Origin: Sulfuritalea sp.
GTDB lineage: Bacteria > Pseudomonadota > Gammaproteobacteria > Burkholderiales > Rhodocyclaceae
Length of the DNA: 64,000 bases
NCBI GenBank assembly: GCA_030651305.1
Contig: JAUSCI010000010.1
Span: forward strand, 1 to 64,000
Direction: 5' to 3'
Every line of letters starts with the position of its first letter. Position 1 is the first letter of the stretch. The notes beneath the pieces were generated by a model, which did not search any database, had not been told where the DNA came from, and was given only the letters and a program-made list of their open reading frames with translations. Of the stretch, positions 1-10,681 are shown piece by piece. Made by a program: the position numbers and the translations under genes.

Positions 1-190
1 CCTGCAACGTCATTTTCAGCTCCCGACAAAAATCGAGAGTAGACGCTATTTCGCACCCGTTTACAAGTTAATGTCATATCTCATTGACTGTAAACGGCTT
101 TTCGAAGGGGTTTACGATGTTTGCGTAAGCGATTGCCGTGCACCATCCCAGTAGCGGGAAAATGGGGCCTGAAGCTTGATTTGCAAGAGG

Positions 191-1045
191 CTACAGGACA
201 GTGCCGAGATAGGCGCGGGTCATGGGCTTGCCCCAGACCAAGGCTATGGCACCTGCTGCAGCCAGATATGGGCCGAAAGGAATGGGCACTTCGCGGCCGC
301 GACGGGCAAAGGCTATCAGGGCGATGCCGACCACCGCACCGACGAATGACGAAAGCAGGATGACCAATGGCAGCATCTGCCAGCCCAGCCAGGCGCCCAG
401 CGCGGCCAGTAGCTTGAAATCACCGTAGCCCATGCCTTCCTTGCCGGTGAAGAGCTTGAACACCCAGTACACGGACCACAGCGACAGATAACCCGCCATG
501 GTACCGATCACGGCGCTCTTCAAGTCCGTGTAGACACTGAACGCATTCAGCGCCAAGCCCAGCCAGAGCAAGGGCAGGGTGATGTCGTCCGGCAACAGCT
601 GGGTATCGAAATCGATAAAGGTCAGCGCGATCAGCGCCGCGATAAATACCAGGGCACCCAGGCCCGCCGCGGTGAAACCGAAATGCCAGGCGGCAAAGGC
701 AAACAGCAGTCCGGTCAGGGCCTCGACCAGCGGATAGCGGAAAGAAATCGGAACGGCGCAACCCTTGCACCGCCCGCGCAGCAGAAGCCAGCTGATGACG
801 GGAATGTTCTCCAGCGCGGTGATCGGATGGCCGCACTGCGGACACCGCGAACGCGGACGGGCCAGCGAAAGCGCTTCGAAAGCGGGCGCAGTCTCGCCCC
901 TGAGTTCGGCGCACTGTGCGGCCCAATCGCGCTCCATCATGATCGGTAGGCGATGTATGACGACATTGAGGAAACTGCCAATCGCCAGGCCGAGCAAACC
1001 GGCGGCGAGCGCAAACATCGCCGGATCGACGAGCTGGGGAATCAT
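191..1045 (-). CDS. pilD: Type IV prepilin peptidase / leader peptidase (A24 family)
   Basis: 284-aa ORF with paired CxxC motifs (CPQCGH...CKGC), multiple TM segments and the GxGDFKLLAALGAWLGW aspartyl protease signature. Confidence 0.95.
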   Translation of the reverse strand: MIPQLVDPAMFALAAGLLGLAIGSFLNVVIHRLPIMMERDWAAQCAELRGETAPAFEALSLARPRSRCPQCGHPITALENIPVISWLLLRGRCKGCAVPISFRYPLVEALTGLLFAFAAWHFGFTAAGLGALVFIAALIALTFIDFDTQLLPDDITLPLLWLGLALNAFSVYTDLKSAVIGTMAGYLSLWSVYWVFKLFTGKEGMGYGDFKLLAALGAWLGWQMLPLVILLSSFVGAVVGIALIAFARRGREVPIPFGPYLAAAGAIALVWGKPMTRAYLGTVL

Positions 1046-1054
1046 TTCAACTGC

Positions 1055-2287
1055 CTAATTGACAACCGAACCGAGCTTGAAGATCGGCAGGTACATGGCT
1101 ACCACCAGACCGCCGATGAGAATACCCAGGAACACCATGATCATCGGCTCCATCAAACTCGAAAGAGCCTCGACCGCTTCGTCAACCTCGGCTTCGAAGA
1201 AGTCGGCGGTCTTGCCCAGCATTGAATCAAGCTGGCCGGATTCTTCGCCGATGGCAACCATCTGGGTGACCATCGGCGGGAACAAGCCGGAATTTTCCAT
1301 GGCCAACGTCAGACTCGAACCCGTGCTGACCTCGTCCTGAATTTTTTTGGTTCCCATGGTGTAGACATAGTTGCCGGCGGCGCCACCCACCGAATCGAGG
1401 GCGTCGACCAGTGGTACGCCGGCGGCAAACATGGTGGACAAGGTCCGCGTCCAGCGCGCGATGGCCGATTTGGTAAGCATGTCGCCGAAGACCGGAACCC
1501 GCAGCGAAATTTTGTCCTTTGCTATCTGCAACGCCCTGGAACGCTTGAACGCTTGACTGATGCCATAGATCACTGCATAAATGCCGCCGAAGATCAGGTG
1601 CCAGTTGGCCGTGAAATAATCCGAAATGGCGATCACGATTTGCGTCGGGGCTGGCAGTTCGCCGCCGAAACTGGCAAATACGTTCTTGAACGCCGGCACC
1701 ACAAAAATCATGATCACCGCGGTGATGATAAAGGCGATGACGAGGATGGCGATCGGATAGGTCAGGGCGCTCTTGATCTTTGACTTGATGGCCTGGATTT
1801 TCTCTTTGTAAGTCGCCAGTCGATCGAGCAGCGTATCGAGAATACCCGCCTGTTCTCCCGCCTCGACCAGATTGCAGAACAAGGCATCGAAGTACTGGGG
1901 ATACTTGCGGAAGGCGGAGGCGAGGTTGGAACCGGTTTCTACGTCGGATTTGATGTCGAACAGCAGCTTGGCCAGGGCTGCGTTGCTGGTGCCCTTGCCG
2001 ACGATGTCGAAAGACTGCAGCAGCGGCACACCGGACTTGACCATGGTGGCAAGTTGGCGGGAGAACAGCGTAATGTCCTTGTCGGAAACCTTGCCAGACG
2101 CACCGACCTTCTGTTTCTTGAGCTTGGTGACGTTAACGCCTTGCCGCCGCAGCGCTGCGTTGGCAGCTGCCTCGCTGGCCGCCTTGATCTCGCCGCGAAG
2201 CACCTTGCCCGTTTTGTTCTTGCCTTCCCAGGCAAAATTGAGTTCCTTCGGACCGTCCTTTTTCTCTGCCTTGCCTGCTGTGGCCAT
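1055..2287 (-). CDS. pilC: Type IV pilus inner-membrane assembly protein PilC (T2SSF family)
   Basis: 410-aa ORF with duplicated T2SSF domains (FSRQLATMVKSGVPLLQSFDIV ... RTLSTMFAAGVPLVDALDSV); adjacent to pilD. Confidence 0.95.
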   Translation of the reverse strand: MATAGKAEKKDGPKELNFAWEGKNKTGKVLRGEIKAASEAAANAALRRQGVNVTKLKKQKVGASGKVSDKDITLFSRQLATMVKSGVPLLQSFDIVGKGTSNAALAKLLFDIKSDVETGSNLASAFRKYPQYFDALFCNLVEAGEQAGILDTLLDRLATYKEKIQAIKSKIKSALTYPIAILVIAFIITAVIMIFVVPAFKNVFASFGGELPAPTQIVIAISDYFTANWHLIFGGIYAVIYGISQAFKRSRALQIAKDKISLRVPVFGDMLTKSAIARWTRTLSTMFAAGVPLVDALDSVGGAAGNYVYTMGTKKIQDEVSTGSSLTLAMENSGLFPPMVTQMVAIGEESGQLDSMLGKTADFFEAEVDEAVEALSSLMEPMIMVFLGILIGGLVVAMYLPIFKLGSVVN

Positions 2288-2341
2288 CGGCTTCTCCCGC
2301 GTGAATTGTGGGCATTCTACGCCCTGACTATGCCGAGAGTA

Positions 2342-3613
2342 TCACTCTCCGGCGGGACGGTGAAGACGCACCATCTTGACCTTTCGGTCCTGTGTTTGCA
2401 CGATCTCCATCGGCACGCCGGCTACCCGCAAGCCAACGCCCACTTCCGGGATATCCTGCAAGTGTTCGACAATCAGTCCGTTGAGCGTGCGCGGTCCATC
2501 CAGCGGAAACTGCAGGTCTAGCAGCCGGTTGAGTTCCCTGAGGCTCGCGGCGCCATCCGCCAGCGCCACTCCGTCGTCGTTCCAGGAAAGCGCACCGCCA
2601 AAATCCGACTGGCGCGTAGTGAATTTGCCCACCAGCTCTTCGATGATGTCTTCCAGTGTTACCAGGCCCTCGATTTCGCCGTATTCGTCAACCACGAGAC
2701 CCATGCGCTGCCGGTTCTCGCGAAAGAACTGAAGCTGGGTGTAAATCGGCGTTGCGGCCGGAATGAAGTAGGGCTCGGACATGCGTTCGCGCAGCGTGGC
2801 GTGGTCGATTTCTCCGGCAAAGGCCTCGGCCAGCAGTCGTCGTTGGTGCAAGACGCCGACAATATTGGCCGGGTCGTTCTCGAACACCGCGACCCGCGTG
2901 TGAAAACTGGTCGCCAGCTGCACCTTGATGTCCTCGATTGGCGCGGCGATATCGACCGACTCAATTTCGCCGCGCGGTGTCATGATGTCGGCCACGGTCA
3001 ATTGTTCCAGTTCGAACAGGTTGAGCAATATTGAGCGGTGCTGTTGCGGAATGAAATGCCCGGATTCAAGGACGACCGAGCGCAATTCCTCGGCCGACAA
3101 GCGGGATGATTCGTGGCCTGGTTTGGGCTGCAGATGCAGCAAGCTGAGCAACGGCTGAACGAACAGATTGACCAGCCAGACCACCGGGTAAGCCACGCGC
3201 AGCAGAGGCGTCAGAACATAGCCGATGCGCACCGCCAGCCAGTCCGGATACGTCGCCCCAGCTACCTTGGGGGTGATCTCGGAAAACACCAGCAGGCAGA
3301 AAGTAACAAACAGGGCCCCTGCCTCCAGCGCCCATTTTTCGTGGCCAAAGACCTGTAGCGCAATATGACCGGTAAGCATCGCGGCAATGGCATTGACGAG
3401 CGTATTGCCAAGCAGGATCACGCCGAGCAACTGGTCGGTTTTTTCCAGCAGGGCGACGGCCAGTCGTGCGCCGCCATGGCCCTCCTGCGCAAGATGACGC
3501 AGCCGGATGCGATTGGAGGCCATCATGGCCGTTTCCGACATGGAAAAGAACGCCGAGCAGACCAGCAATACGGCGAGCACCGTGAATTGCGCAGAAAGCG
3601 GAATTTCGTCCAT
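2342..3613 (-). CDS. CNNM/CorC (HlyC/CorC) family protein with DUF21 and CBS domains
   Basis: SMSETAMMASNRIRLRHLAQEG N-terminus, CBS region (DIMTPRGEIESVDI) and VVDEYGEIEGLVTLEDIIEELVG. Confidence 0.92.
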   Translation of the reverse strand: MDEIPLSAQFTVLAVLLVCSAFFSMSETAMMASNRIRLRHLAQEGHGGARLAVALLEKTDQLLGVILLGNTLVNAIAAMLTGHIALQVFGHEKWALEAGALFVTFCLLVFSEITPKVAGATYPDWLAVRIGYVLTPLLRVAYPVVWLVNLFVQPLLSLLHLQPKPGHESSRLSAEELRSVVLESGHFIPQQHRSILLNLFELEQLTVADIMTPRGEIESVDIAAPIEDIKVQLATSFHTRVAVFENDPANIVGVLHQRRLLAEAFAGEIDHATLRERMSEPYFIPAATPIYTQLQFFRENRQRMGLVVDEYGEIEGLVTLEDIIEELVGKFTTRQSDFGGALSWNDDGVALADGAASLRELNRLLDLQFPLDGPRTLNGLIVEHLQDIPEVGVGLRVAGVPMEIVQTQDRKVKMVRLHRPAGE

Positions 3614-4437
3614 CAGCGACCGAGGATTACCTCAAGCACGAAGCGACTGCCGACATAGGCCAGCAGCAGTGTGGCAAAGCCGGTCAGGGTCCAGCGCAAT
3701 GCGACGCGGCCACGCCAGCCGCGCAAGTGGCGGCCCGTCAGTAGCGCGGCAAAAATCAGCCAGGACAGAATGGCGAACACCGTCTTGTGGTTGAAGCTCA
3801 GCGCTTTGCCAAAAAGGCTTTCGGAGAAGAACACGCCTGAAATCAGCGTGAACGTGAGCAGGATAAAGGCGACATGGATCAGGCGGAACAGCACTGACTC
3901 CATGGTCAGCAAGGGCGGCAAGCCCCCCAGGAACGGCGAGATGCGGCCACGATGCAAGCCCTTTTCGGCCGCCGCCATCAGCAGCGCGTGCAACGCCGCC
4001 AGGGTAAACAGGCTGTAGGCCAGCATGGCCATGAGCAAATGCAGGCGAAAGGCCATCGAGCCGGCATTGGTCAGCACCGGCGCTTCGGCGAATACCGCTG
4101 GCAGCAAGGCCGCCACGGCCGCTGCAGGCAGACCGATAACCTGCAATCCATCCATATGGACGAAGAAACTTTCGACCCAGTACTGTGCGATCGCCAGCCA
4201 AAGCATCACCGAAAGCGCAATGGCGAAGCCGAAGCGCAGGCTCTCACCGTCGAATATGGCCAGGCGTAGCGTGATGGCATGCGCGGCCAGAGCCGCCAGC
4301 AGGAGTGCGCGCTTGCCGAGCTTGAGTCCGACCACGGGTTGGTCGAGCGCCGGCCCGCGCCAGCGGGTGCGCCAAAGGTGTGCCGCCAGGCCGGCGTAAA
4401 GGGCCGCAGCGAGCAGATGTATTAAGATTGCGGGCAT
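3613..4437 (-). CDS. CcsA/YpjD-like cytochrome c assembly-type membrane protein
   Basis: 274-aa polytopic membrane protein with HLLMAMLAYSLFTLAALHAL and FNHKTVFAILSWLIFAALLTGRHLRGWRG; sits upstream of divergent ffh, a common arrangement. Confidence 0.85.
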   Translation of the reverse strand: MPAILIHLLAAALYAGLAAHLWRTRWRGPALDQPVVGLKLGKRALLLAALAAHAITLRLAIFDGESLRFGFAIALSVMLWLAIAQYWVESFFVHMDGLQVIGLPAAAVAALLPAVFAEAPVLTNAGSMAFRLHLLMAMLAYSLFTLAALHALLMAAAEKGLHRGRISPFLGGLPPLLTMESVLFRLIHVAFILLTFTLISGVFFSESLFGKALSFNHKTVFAILSWLIFAALLTGRHLRGWRGRVALRWTLTGFATLLLAYVGSRFVLEVILGR

Positions 4438-4495
4438 CGGCGAAGTCTACACCAAGCCCCCCATCTCATTGTGCATCTGACCACCCTATTCATTC

Positions 4496-5851
4496 ATGCT
4501 AGATAACCTTACCCAGCGCCTTGGCCGCGTCGTAAAAAACCTGCGCGGACAGGCCCGACTGACCGACGAAAATATTTCCGACATGCTGCGCGAAGTGCGC
4601 ATGGCACTGCTGGAGGCCGATGTCGCGCTGCCGGTGGTCAAGGACTTCATTGCCCGTGTCAAGGAAAAGGCGCTCGGCCAGGAAGTCATCGGTTCCCTGA
4701 CGCCCGGCCAGGCGCTGGTCGGCGTCGTGCACCGCGAACTTACCGAGCTGATGGGCGGCGCCAGCGTCGGCCTGAACCTGGCCACGCAGCCGCCGGCCGT
4801 GATCCTGATGTCCGGCCTGCAGGGTGCGGGCAAAACCACCACCACGGCCAAACTCGGCAAATGGCTCAAGGAACGGCAGAAGAAAAAAGTGCTGACGGTG
4901 AGCTGCGACGTCTATCGTCCTGCCGCCATCGAGCAGTTGAAAGCCGTTTCGGCCCAGGCCGGGATCGATTTCTTTCCTTCCTCGGGCGAGCAGAAGCCGG
5001 CCGACATCGCCGCCGCCGCGCTGGATCACGCCAAGCGGCACTACTACGATGTGATCTTCGTCGATACCGCCGGGCGTCTGGCCATCGACGAAGCCATGAT
5101 GGCCGAGATCAAGGATCTGCACGCCCTGCTGCAGCCGATCGAAACCCTGTTCGTGGTCGATGCCATGCTCGGTCAGGATGCGGTGAATACGGCGAGAGCC
5201 TTCAACGAAGCCTTGCCGCTGACCGGCGTGATCCTGACCAAGCTCGATGGTGATTCGCGCGGCGGCGCGGCGCTGTCGGTGCGCCACGTCACCGGCAAGC
5301 CGATCAAGTTCGCCGGCGTCGGCGAAAAGCTCACCGGCCTCGAGGAGTTCCATCCCGAGCGGATGGCCTCGCGCATCCTCGGCATGGGCGACATCCTCGG
5401 CCTGGTCGAGGATGCCCAGCGCGGCGTCGATCAGGACAAGGCGCAGGAATTCGTCAAGAAGATGAAGTCGGGCAAGGGCTTCGACCTCAACGACTTCAAG
5501 GAGCAGATCGGCCAGATGAAAAACATGGGCGGCATGGCAGCCATGCTCGACAAGCTCCCCGCCCAGTTCAGCGCCATGGCGCAAAAGGCCGGTGGCGGCA
5601 TGGAAGACAAGACGGTTCGACGGCTGGAGGGAATCATCAACTCGATGACGCCGACGGAGCGCAGCAAGCCCGAAATCATCAAGGCCAACCGCAAGCGCCG
5701 CATCGCTACCGGCGCCGGGGTGTCGGTGCAGGAGGTCAATCGCCTGCTGAATCAGTTCGAGCAGACGCAGAAGATGATGAAGCAGTTCTCCAAGGGGGGG
5801 ATGCAGAAGATGATGCGGGGGATGAAGGGGATGTTGCCGGGCATGCGCTAG
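4496..5851 (+). CDS. ffh: Signal recognition particle protein Ffh
   Basis: 451 aa with GLQGAGKTTTTAKLGKWL, VDTAGRLAIDEAMM, TKLDGDSRGGAALSV and a Met-rich C-terminus. Confidence 0.98.
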   Translation: MLDNLTQRLGRVVKNLRGQARLTDENISDMLREVRMALLEADVALPVVKDFIARVKEKALGQEVIGSLTPGQALVGVVHRELTELMGGASVGLNLATQPPAVILMSGLQGAGKTTTTAKLGKWLKERQKKKVLTVSCDVYRPAAIEQLKAVSAQAGIDFFPSSGEQKPADIAAAALDHAKRHYYDVIFVDTAGRLAIDEAMMAEIKDLHALLQPIETLFVVDAMLGQDAVNTARAFNEALPLTGVILTKLDGDSRGGAALSVRHVTGKPIKFAGVGEKLTGLEEFHPERMASRILGMGDILGLVEDAQRGVDQDKAQEFVKKMKSGKGFDLNDFKEQIGQMKNMGGMAAMLDKLPAQFSAMAQKAGGGMEDKTVRRLEGIINSMTPTERSKPEIIKANRKRRIATGAGVSVQEVNRLLNQFEQTQKMMKQFSKGGMQKMMRGMKGMLPGMR

Positions 5852-5859
5852 GCGCCATC

Positions 5860-5883
5860 GCCGTATCGCCAGCGCCGACTCTT
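5860..5883 (+). repeat. 24-bp dispersed motif, copy 1
   Basis: GCCGTATCGCCAGCGCCGACTCTT, 9 nt after the ffh stop. Confidence 0.85.
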
Positions 5884-5886
5884 CAG

Positions 5887-5920
5887 ATTCCGTCATTCCG
5901 GCGAAGGCGGGAATCCAGTA
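5887..5920. repeat. REP-like palindrome (gattccgtcattccggcgaaggcgggaatc)
   Basis: gattcc...ggaatc inverted repeat downstream of ffh; resembles the widespread GTCATTCCGGCGAAGGCGGGAATCC repeat class. Confidence 0.6.
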
Positions 5921-5924
5921 GTAG

Positions 5925-6165
5925 TTGCGGAGATGCCGGGTCTCGCCCCGGCAGGCGACCTACTTTCTTGTTCGCGCAAGAAAGTAGGCAAAGAAGCGCT
6001 CCCCGCCTCCCCGGCCCTTCGGGCTACCCTCGCTGCGGAAGGCCCGCCGGGCCGGCCGCTAAACTAGCCGCCCGCTACGCGGTCGTCGTCGGACAACGCG
6101 ACCGGAAATCCCCCGGCGAACCTCCCTCGCTCGGCGGGACAGAGGGGGATGAACCCCCTCCCCGA
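5925..6165 (+). repeat. Left arm of imperfect inverted repeat flanking the HNH gene
   Basis: gagatgccgggtctcgccccggc...tactttcttg...caagaaagta...caaagaa...ctaccctcgct.cggaaggcccgccgggccgg...cgacaacgcgaccgg recurs in reverse complement at ~6890-7105. Confidence 0.8.
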
Positions 6166-6319
6166 CCGGTGGTGCTACCAGTCACTCGACATACAAAGAG
6201 TTGGAGCGTAGCCTTTGGAAATCGCTGCTGGTGACACGCCGATAAATCAATATACCGAGCGTGGTCACTTTTCCGTTTTCAGTTCTCCTCAACAAACATA
6301 GACCAGTCGAGTCAACGCT

Positions 6320-6736
6320 ATGCAAACGAAGGGTTGTAGTAAATGTGGACAGGTATTCCCTTGCACCGCCGAATATTTTGGCCGTACTCCGCAAGGAACG
6401 CTACGCAATGTTTGCCGAGAATGTAAGCGCGCATATGAACGAAACCAACACGCACTGAAACCTCAACAAACTGCTGTACGTCGAGAACGTTATAAACAGA
6501 GGCTTGAATCAGCCGAGGGTAGTTATACAGAGGTTGACATTTTCATGCTCCGGATAAAGCTAGATGACGCCTGTTTCTATTGTGGTGATCCACTGAAAGG
6601 TTTGGGAGAGAAGGATCATATCGTTCCTCTGTCTAAGGGCGGATCAAACCGACCGACCAATATCACCCTCGCTTGTCTAAGGTGTAATCGTGACAAGTAC
6701 GATAAATCCGTTTCTGAATTCGTGAAGTGGCGATAA
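6320..6736 (+). CDS. HNH endonuclease
   Basis: 138 aa with C-x2-C zinc motifs (CSKCGQVF, CRECKRAY, CFYCGDPL, CLRCNRDK) and DHIVPLSKGGSNRPTNITLACLRCN HNH core; locally AT-richer than its surroundings. Confidence 0.9.
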   Translation: MQTKGCSKCGQVFPCTAEYFGRTPQGTLRNVCRECKRAYERNQHALKPQQTAVRRERYKQRLESAEGSYTEVDIFMLRIKLDDACFYCGDPLKGLGEKDHIVPLSKGGSNRPTNITLACLRCNRDKYDKSVSEFVKWR

Positions 6737-6889
6737 ACCCACGGCTTAAAAGTGAGTAAGCGATGCGCTGATTACCTAGCTTCGGCGAAGCCACCAACTC
6801 GAAAAGGAGTTATTGTCCTTCGTGCTAAGAAACTATGAATAAGGGGGCGTCTTCGCATTTCTTTTTGGCGCAACCCAACACGCTCCGCA

Positions 6890-7105
6890 GTTTTCATTCC
6901 CCTCTGACCCGCCGAGCGAGAAAGGTTCGCCGGGAGTTGTCCGGTCGCGTTGTCTGAGCGCAGCGAGTTTAGCGACCGGCCCGGCGGGCCTTCCGTAGCG
7001 AGGGTAGCCCGCAGGGCCGGGCGGCGGCGTGCGTTTCTTTGGGTACTTTCTTGTCGCATCACAAGAAAGTATCTCGCCCGCCGGGGCGAGTCCCGGCATC
7101 TCCCT
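6890..7105 (-). repeat. Right arm of imperfect inverted repeat flanking the HNH gene
   Basis: Reverse complement reads gagatgccgggactcgccccggcgggcgagatactttcttgtgatgcgacaagaaagtacccaaagaaacgc..., matching the left arm. Confidence 0.8.
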
Positions 7106-7119
7106 TGAGAGGAAATACC

Positions 7120-7143
7120 AAGAGTCGGCGCTGACGATACGGC
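7120..7143 (-). repeat. 24-bp dispersed motif, copy 2 (reverse strand)
   Basis: GCCGTATCGTCAGCGCCGACTCTT on minus, ~11 nt after the lytic transglycosylase stop. Confidence 0.85.
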
Positions 7144-7153
7144 GAAGAAGCGG

Positions 7154-7765
7154 CTACCGCGGTCCGATCACCCGCGGCCCCCAGCCCCACTGTTTCTCCC
7201 ACGCTCCCTGTACCATTCTTGGGTACTCGGGTTTGCCGAGGCTGCCGTTGTAGCGCCCCAGCGCGCGGTAGGTATCGCCGTTTTCGATGTCCAGATAGTG
7301 GCGCAGGATGACGCAGCCGAAACGCAGGTTGGTGCGCATGTGGAACAGGTTGCTGTCCTTGTTGCCGATCAGCTTGATCCAGAACGGCATCACCTGCATG
7401 TAGCCTCGCGCGCCGGCGGAAGATACCGAGTACTTCTTGAAGCCGCTCTCAACTTGAATCAGGCCGAGCACCATCTGTGGATCGAGGCCGGCGCGCTTGG
7501 CTTCGTAATACACAGTGTTGAGGAATTCCAGCCGCGCTTGGCGGTCAGGCATGCGGCGGGTCAGGCGCGCCGACATCTCGGTCAGCCAGTTGACCTTTTC
7601 CTGGATCGAGGGGAACTGCGGGTCAGGCGCGGCGCGGTCGGCAATCGCCGCGTGCAGGCCAGTCTGTACGCTTGCGGCCAGCGGTTCGTACTGCTGTGCT
7701 CCAGCCAGAACGGCTGTTGGCAGAAGCGCTGCAAGACTGAGCGCAAGACCGAGTATCAGCCGCAC
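7154..7765 (-). CDS. Lytic transglycosylase (SLT domain)
   Basis: [30 protein letters not shown]; the computed ORF extends upstream into proS antisense, so the likely GTG start is near 7765, overlapping the proS stop. Confidence 0.88.
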   Translation of the reverse strand: MRLILGLALSLAALLPTAVLAGAQQYEPLAASVQTGLHAAIADRAAPDPQFPSIQEKVNWLTEMSARLTRRMPDRQARLEFLNTVYYEAKRAGLDPQMVLGLIQVESGFKKYSVSSAGARGYMQVMPFWIKLIGNKDSNLFHMRTNLRFGCVILRHYLDIENGDTYRALGRYNGSLGKPEYPRMVQGAWEKQWGWGPRVIGPR

Positions 7766-9468
7766 AACTTCTGTTTGAGGAAGGCGGACATTTCGCCGGT
7801 GGCAACCATGGTGGCCTCGGAGTCGCTGCGGCCCTTGTATTCCAGCTTGCCTTCCTTGAGGCCGCGTTCGCCGACCACCACGCGGTGCGGTATGCCGATC
7901 AGTTCCCAGTCGGCAAACATCGAGCCGGGCCGTTCGTCGCGGTCGTCGAGGATGGCATCGATGCCGGCGGCCAGCAGTTCGGCGTGGAGTGCAGTGGCAG
8001 CGGCGCGGACGGTTTCCGACTTGGCGAAATTCATCGGCACGACGGCCACGGCGAAAGGGGCGATACCGGCGGGAAAAATAATTCCGCGCACGTCGTGGCT
8101 CTGCTCGATGGCGGCACCGACGATACGCGAAACGCCGATGCCATAGCAGCCCATTTCCATGACATGGTCCTTGCCTTGCTCGTCGAGGAAGGTGCATTTC
8201 AGCGCTTCGGCATACTTGGTGCGCAACTGAAAGATATGGCCGACTTCGATGCCGCGGCACAGTTCCAGCACGCCGGCGCCGTCGGGCGAGGGATCGCCCG
8301 CGACCACGTTGCGGATGTCGGCAACGGTTCCCGGTTGCGGCAGGTCGCGGCCGAAATTGACGCCGGTGAGGTGATAGCCCTCTTCGTTGGCGCCGCAGAC
8401 ACAGTCGCTCATCACCGCGACGCTGCGATCCGCCACGACTCTTCCGGCAAACCCCACGGCGCCGATATAGCCTGCCTTGCAGCCAAGTGCGGCGATGATC
8501 TCGTCATCGCGGGCGAAGCGGAATTCGCCGATTACCTTTTGCGCCTTGATCTCGTTCAGGTCGTGATCACCGCGCAGGAGCAGCAGGACGAACTCGCTGC
8601 CGCCTGCCTTCTCTGCCATGACGGCGATGGCCTTGACGGTCTGCGTCAGCGGCAGGCCGAGAAAAGCCGCGACATCCTCGCATTTTGTCTTGCCCGGTGT
8701 GGCCTTCTTTTCCATCGTCGCCGTACCGCCAGCGCCGACTCCTGAAGGAGCAACAGCTTCCGCCAGTTCGACATTGGCCGCATAGCCCGACGCGGGGCAG
8801 AAGGCGATCGCGTCCTCGCCCGAGTCGGCCAGCACGTGGAATTCATGCGAACCGGTGCCGCCGATGGCGCCGGTATCCGCCGCCACGGCGCGGAACTTCA
8901 GCCCCAGTCGCGTGAAGATGCGGGTGTAGGTCTCGTACATGTTGCGGTATTCGCGTTCCAGGTCGGCGTAGCAGGTATGGAAGGAGTATCCATCCTTCAT
9001 GAGAAACTCGCGGCCGCGCATGACACCGAAGCGGGGGCGGATCTCGTCGCGGAACTTGGTCTGGATCTGGTAGAAATGACGCGGCAGCTGGCGATAGCTT
9101 TTTACCTCACGGCGCACCACGTCGGTAATGACCTCCTCATGGGTGGGGCCAATGACGAATTCCCGCTGGTGGCGGTCCTTGAAACGCAGCAACTCGGGGC
9201 CGTATTTCGGGCCGCGTCCCGATTCTTCCCACAATTCAAACGGCTGCACTGCCGGCATGAGCAGTTCGATGGCCCCGGCACGGTCCATTTCCTCACGCAC
9301 GACGTTCTCGACCTTGCGCAACACACGCAGCCCCATCGGCATCCAGGTATAGATGCCGCCGGCGAGGCGGCGGATCAGTCCGGCGCGCAGCATCAGCTTG
9401 TGGCTGACGATTTCGGCGTCGGAGGGAGCTTCCTTGAGAGTGGCGACGAAGAACTGGCTGGCACGCAT
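7756..9468 (-). CDS. proS: Prolyl-tRNA synthetase
   Basis: [62 protein letters not shown]; bacterial ProRS with inserted editing domain; start chosen at the conserved N-terminus. Confidence 0.96.
   Translation of the reverse strand: MRASQFFVATLKEAPSDAEIVSHKLMLRAGLIRRLAGGIYTWMPMGLRVLRKVENVVREEMDRAGAIELLMPAVQPFELWEESGRGPKYGPELLRFKDRHQREFVIGPTHEEVITDVVRREVKSYRQLPRHFYQIQTKFRDEIRPRFGVMRGREFLMKDGYSFHTCYADLEREYRNMYETYTRIFTRLGLKFRAVAADTGAIGGTGSHEFHVLADSGEDAIAFCPASGYAANVELAEAVAPSGVGAGGTATMEKKATPGKTKCEDVAAFLGLPLTQTVKAIAVMAEKAGGSEFVLLLLRGDHDLNEIKAQKVIGEFRFARDDEIIAALGCKAGYIGAVGFAGRVVADRSVAVMSDCVCGANEEGYHLTGVNFGRDLPQPGTVADIRNVVAGDPSPDGAGVLELCRGIEVGHIFQLRTKYAEALKCTFLDEQGKDHVMEMGCYGIGVSRIVGAAIEQSHDVRGIIFPAGIAPFAVAVVPMNFAKSETVRAAATALHAELLAAGIDAILDDRDERPGSMFADWELIGIPHRVVVGERGLKEGKLEYKGRSDSEATMVATGEMSAFLKQKLCG
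8720..8743 (+). repeat. 24-bp dispersed motif, copy 3
   Basis: GCCGTACCGCCAGCGCCGACTCCT inside proS (antisense reading gives GVGAGGTAT). Confidence 0.85.
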
Positions 9469-9598
9469 GGCATTGGGCCGAAAAGCGGAAAGTGCGCATT
9501 TTACCTGCGGCCAGTAATTTGCAGATGGGCAGATGCGGCTTTCCAGCGGCGCGCGATTGTGAAAGAATGGACCCCAACTAATCATTGGAATAAGCATC

Positions 9599-10126
9599 AT
9601 GCTCGATCGTGAAGGCTTTCGCCCGAACGTCGGCATCGTTCTGGTCAACAGTCGCAACGAGGTATTTTGGGGCAAACGGATCCGCGAACATTCCTGGCAG
9701 TTTCCGCAAGGGGGCATCAAGAAGGGCGAAACGCCCGAACAGGCCATGCTGCGAGAACTCGAGGAGGAAACCGGCCTCAAGCCCGAACATGTGCGGATCA
9801 TCGGCCGCACCCGCGACTGGCTGCGCTATGAAGTGCCGAAGCACTGGATTCGCCGCGAATGGCGCAGCACCTACAAGGGACAGAAACAGATCTGGTTTCT
9901 GCTGCGTCTGGTCGGCCGCGACAGCGACGTCTGCCTGCGCGCCAGCGAGCATCCGGAATTTGACGCCTGGCGCTGGAACAGCTACTGGGTGCCGCTGGCC
10001 AGCGTGATCGAGTTCAAGCGTGGCGTGTATGAGACCGCGCTGCTCGAACTGGCGCGTCTTCTGTTCGTACATCCCGACGAGCGCATACCGCGCTGGCAGA
10101 ATGACGAGGCGGACAATCCGAAATGA
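9599..10126 (+). CDS. rppH: RNA pyrophosphohydrolase (Nudix)
   Basis: [28 protein letters not shown]...[23 protein letters not shown] Nudix box. Confidence 0.95.
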   Translation: MLDREGFRPNVGIVLVNSRNEVFWGKRIREHSWQFPQGGIKKGETPEQAMLRELEEETGLKPEHVRIIGRTRDWLRYEVPKHWIRREWRSTYKGQKQIWFLLRLVGRDSDVCLRASEHPEFDAWRWNSYWVPLASVIEFKRGVYETALLELARLLFVHPDERIPRWQNDEADNPK

Positions 10127-10671
10127 AGCACTGGTGGGTGATCTTTCTGGCAGGCGTGGCGGGAGCTACGGCCGCGCAGGCGCTAAATCCTTACGGACCC
10201 GGGAGTCCGGGATACAACAACAATTTCGAGGAAGAAGCGCCTTGGCGGGAGCAGCGGGATGTCGAACCGCCGGCCTTCCCGAAGCAGGAAAACCTCCGCG
10301 AGTTCTACGTCAGCGCCGTGGCCACCAACAAGTATTTTGTTGACGCCAGTACGCTGGCTGTCGGTGACGGCGATGGTGTGGTGCGCTACGTGCTGGTGGT
10401 CCAGACTTCGGGCGGCGCTACCAACGTCAGCTTCGAGGGCATCAACTGCAAGGAACTCACCTGGAAGCATTACGCAACGGGTCGCAGCGATGGCACCTGG
10501 GTGAAATCGCGTGCCCCCCGCATCGAGTGGCGACCGATTGAAAACAAGCCCGTCAACCGTCATCACGCCGCATTGAGCCGGGACTATTTCTGTCCGGCCG
10601 GAAGTGCCATCGGTTCGGCTGACGAAGGGCGCAATGCCTTGCGTCTGGGCAAGCATCCCAATTCCAATTGA
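10123..10671 (+). CDS. CNP1-like family protein (putative exported protein)
   Basis: 182 aa, signal-peptide-like N-terminus, ATG overlaps the rppH stop; family call by resemblance only. Confidence 0.65.
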   Translation: MKHWWVIFLAGVAGATAAQALNPYGPGSPGYNNNFEEEAPWREQRDVEPPAFPKQENLREFYVSAVATNKYFVDASTLAVGDGDGVVRYVLVVQTSGGATNVSFEGINCKELTWKHYATGRSDGTWVKSRAPRIEWRPIENKPVNRHHAALSRDYFCPAGSAIGSADEGRNALRLGKHPNSN

Positions 10672-10681
10672 TGGAGACGAT

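Noticed and set aside
4499-5896. 465-aa minus-strand ORF antisense to ffh
   Set aside because: His/Leu/Arg-rich composition typical of the opposite strand of a GC-rich gene; ffh on + is unambiguous.
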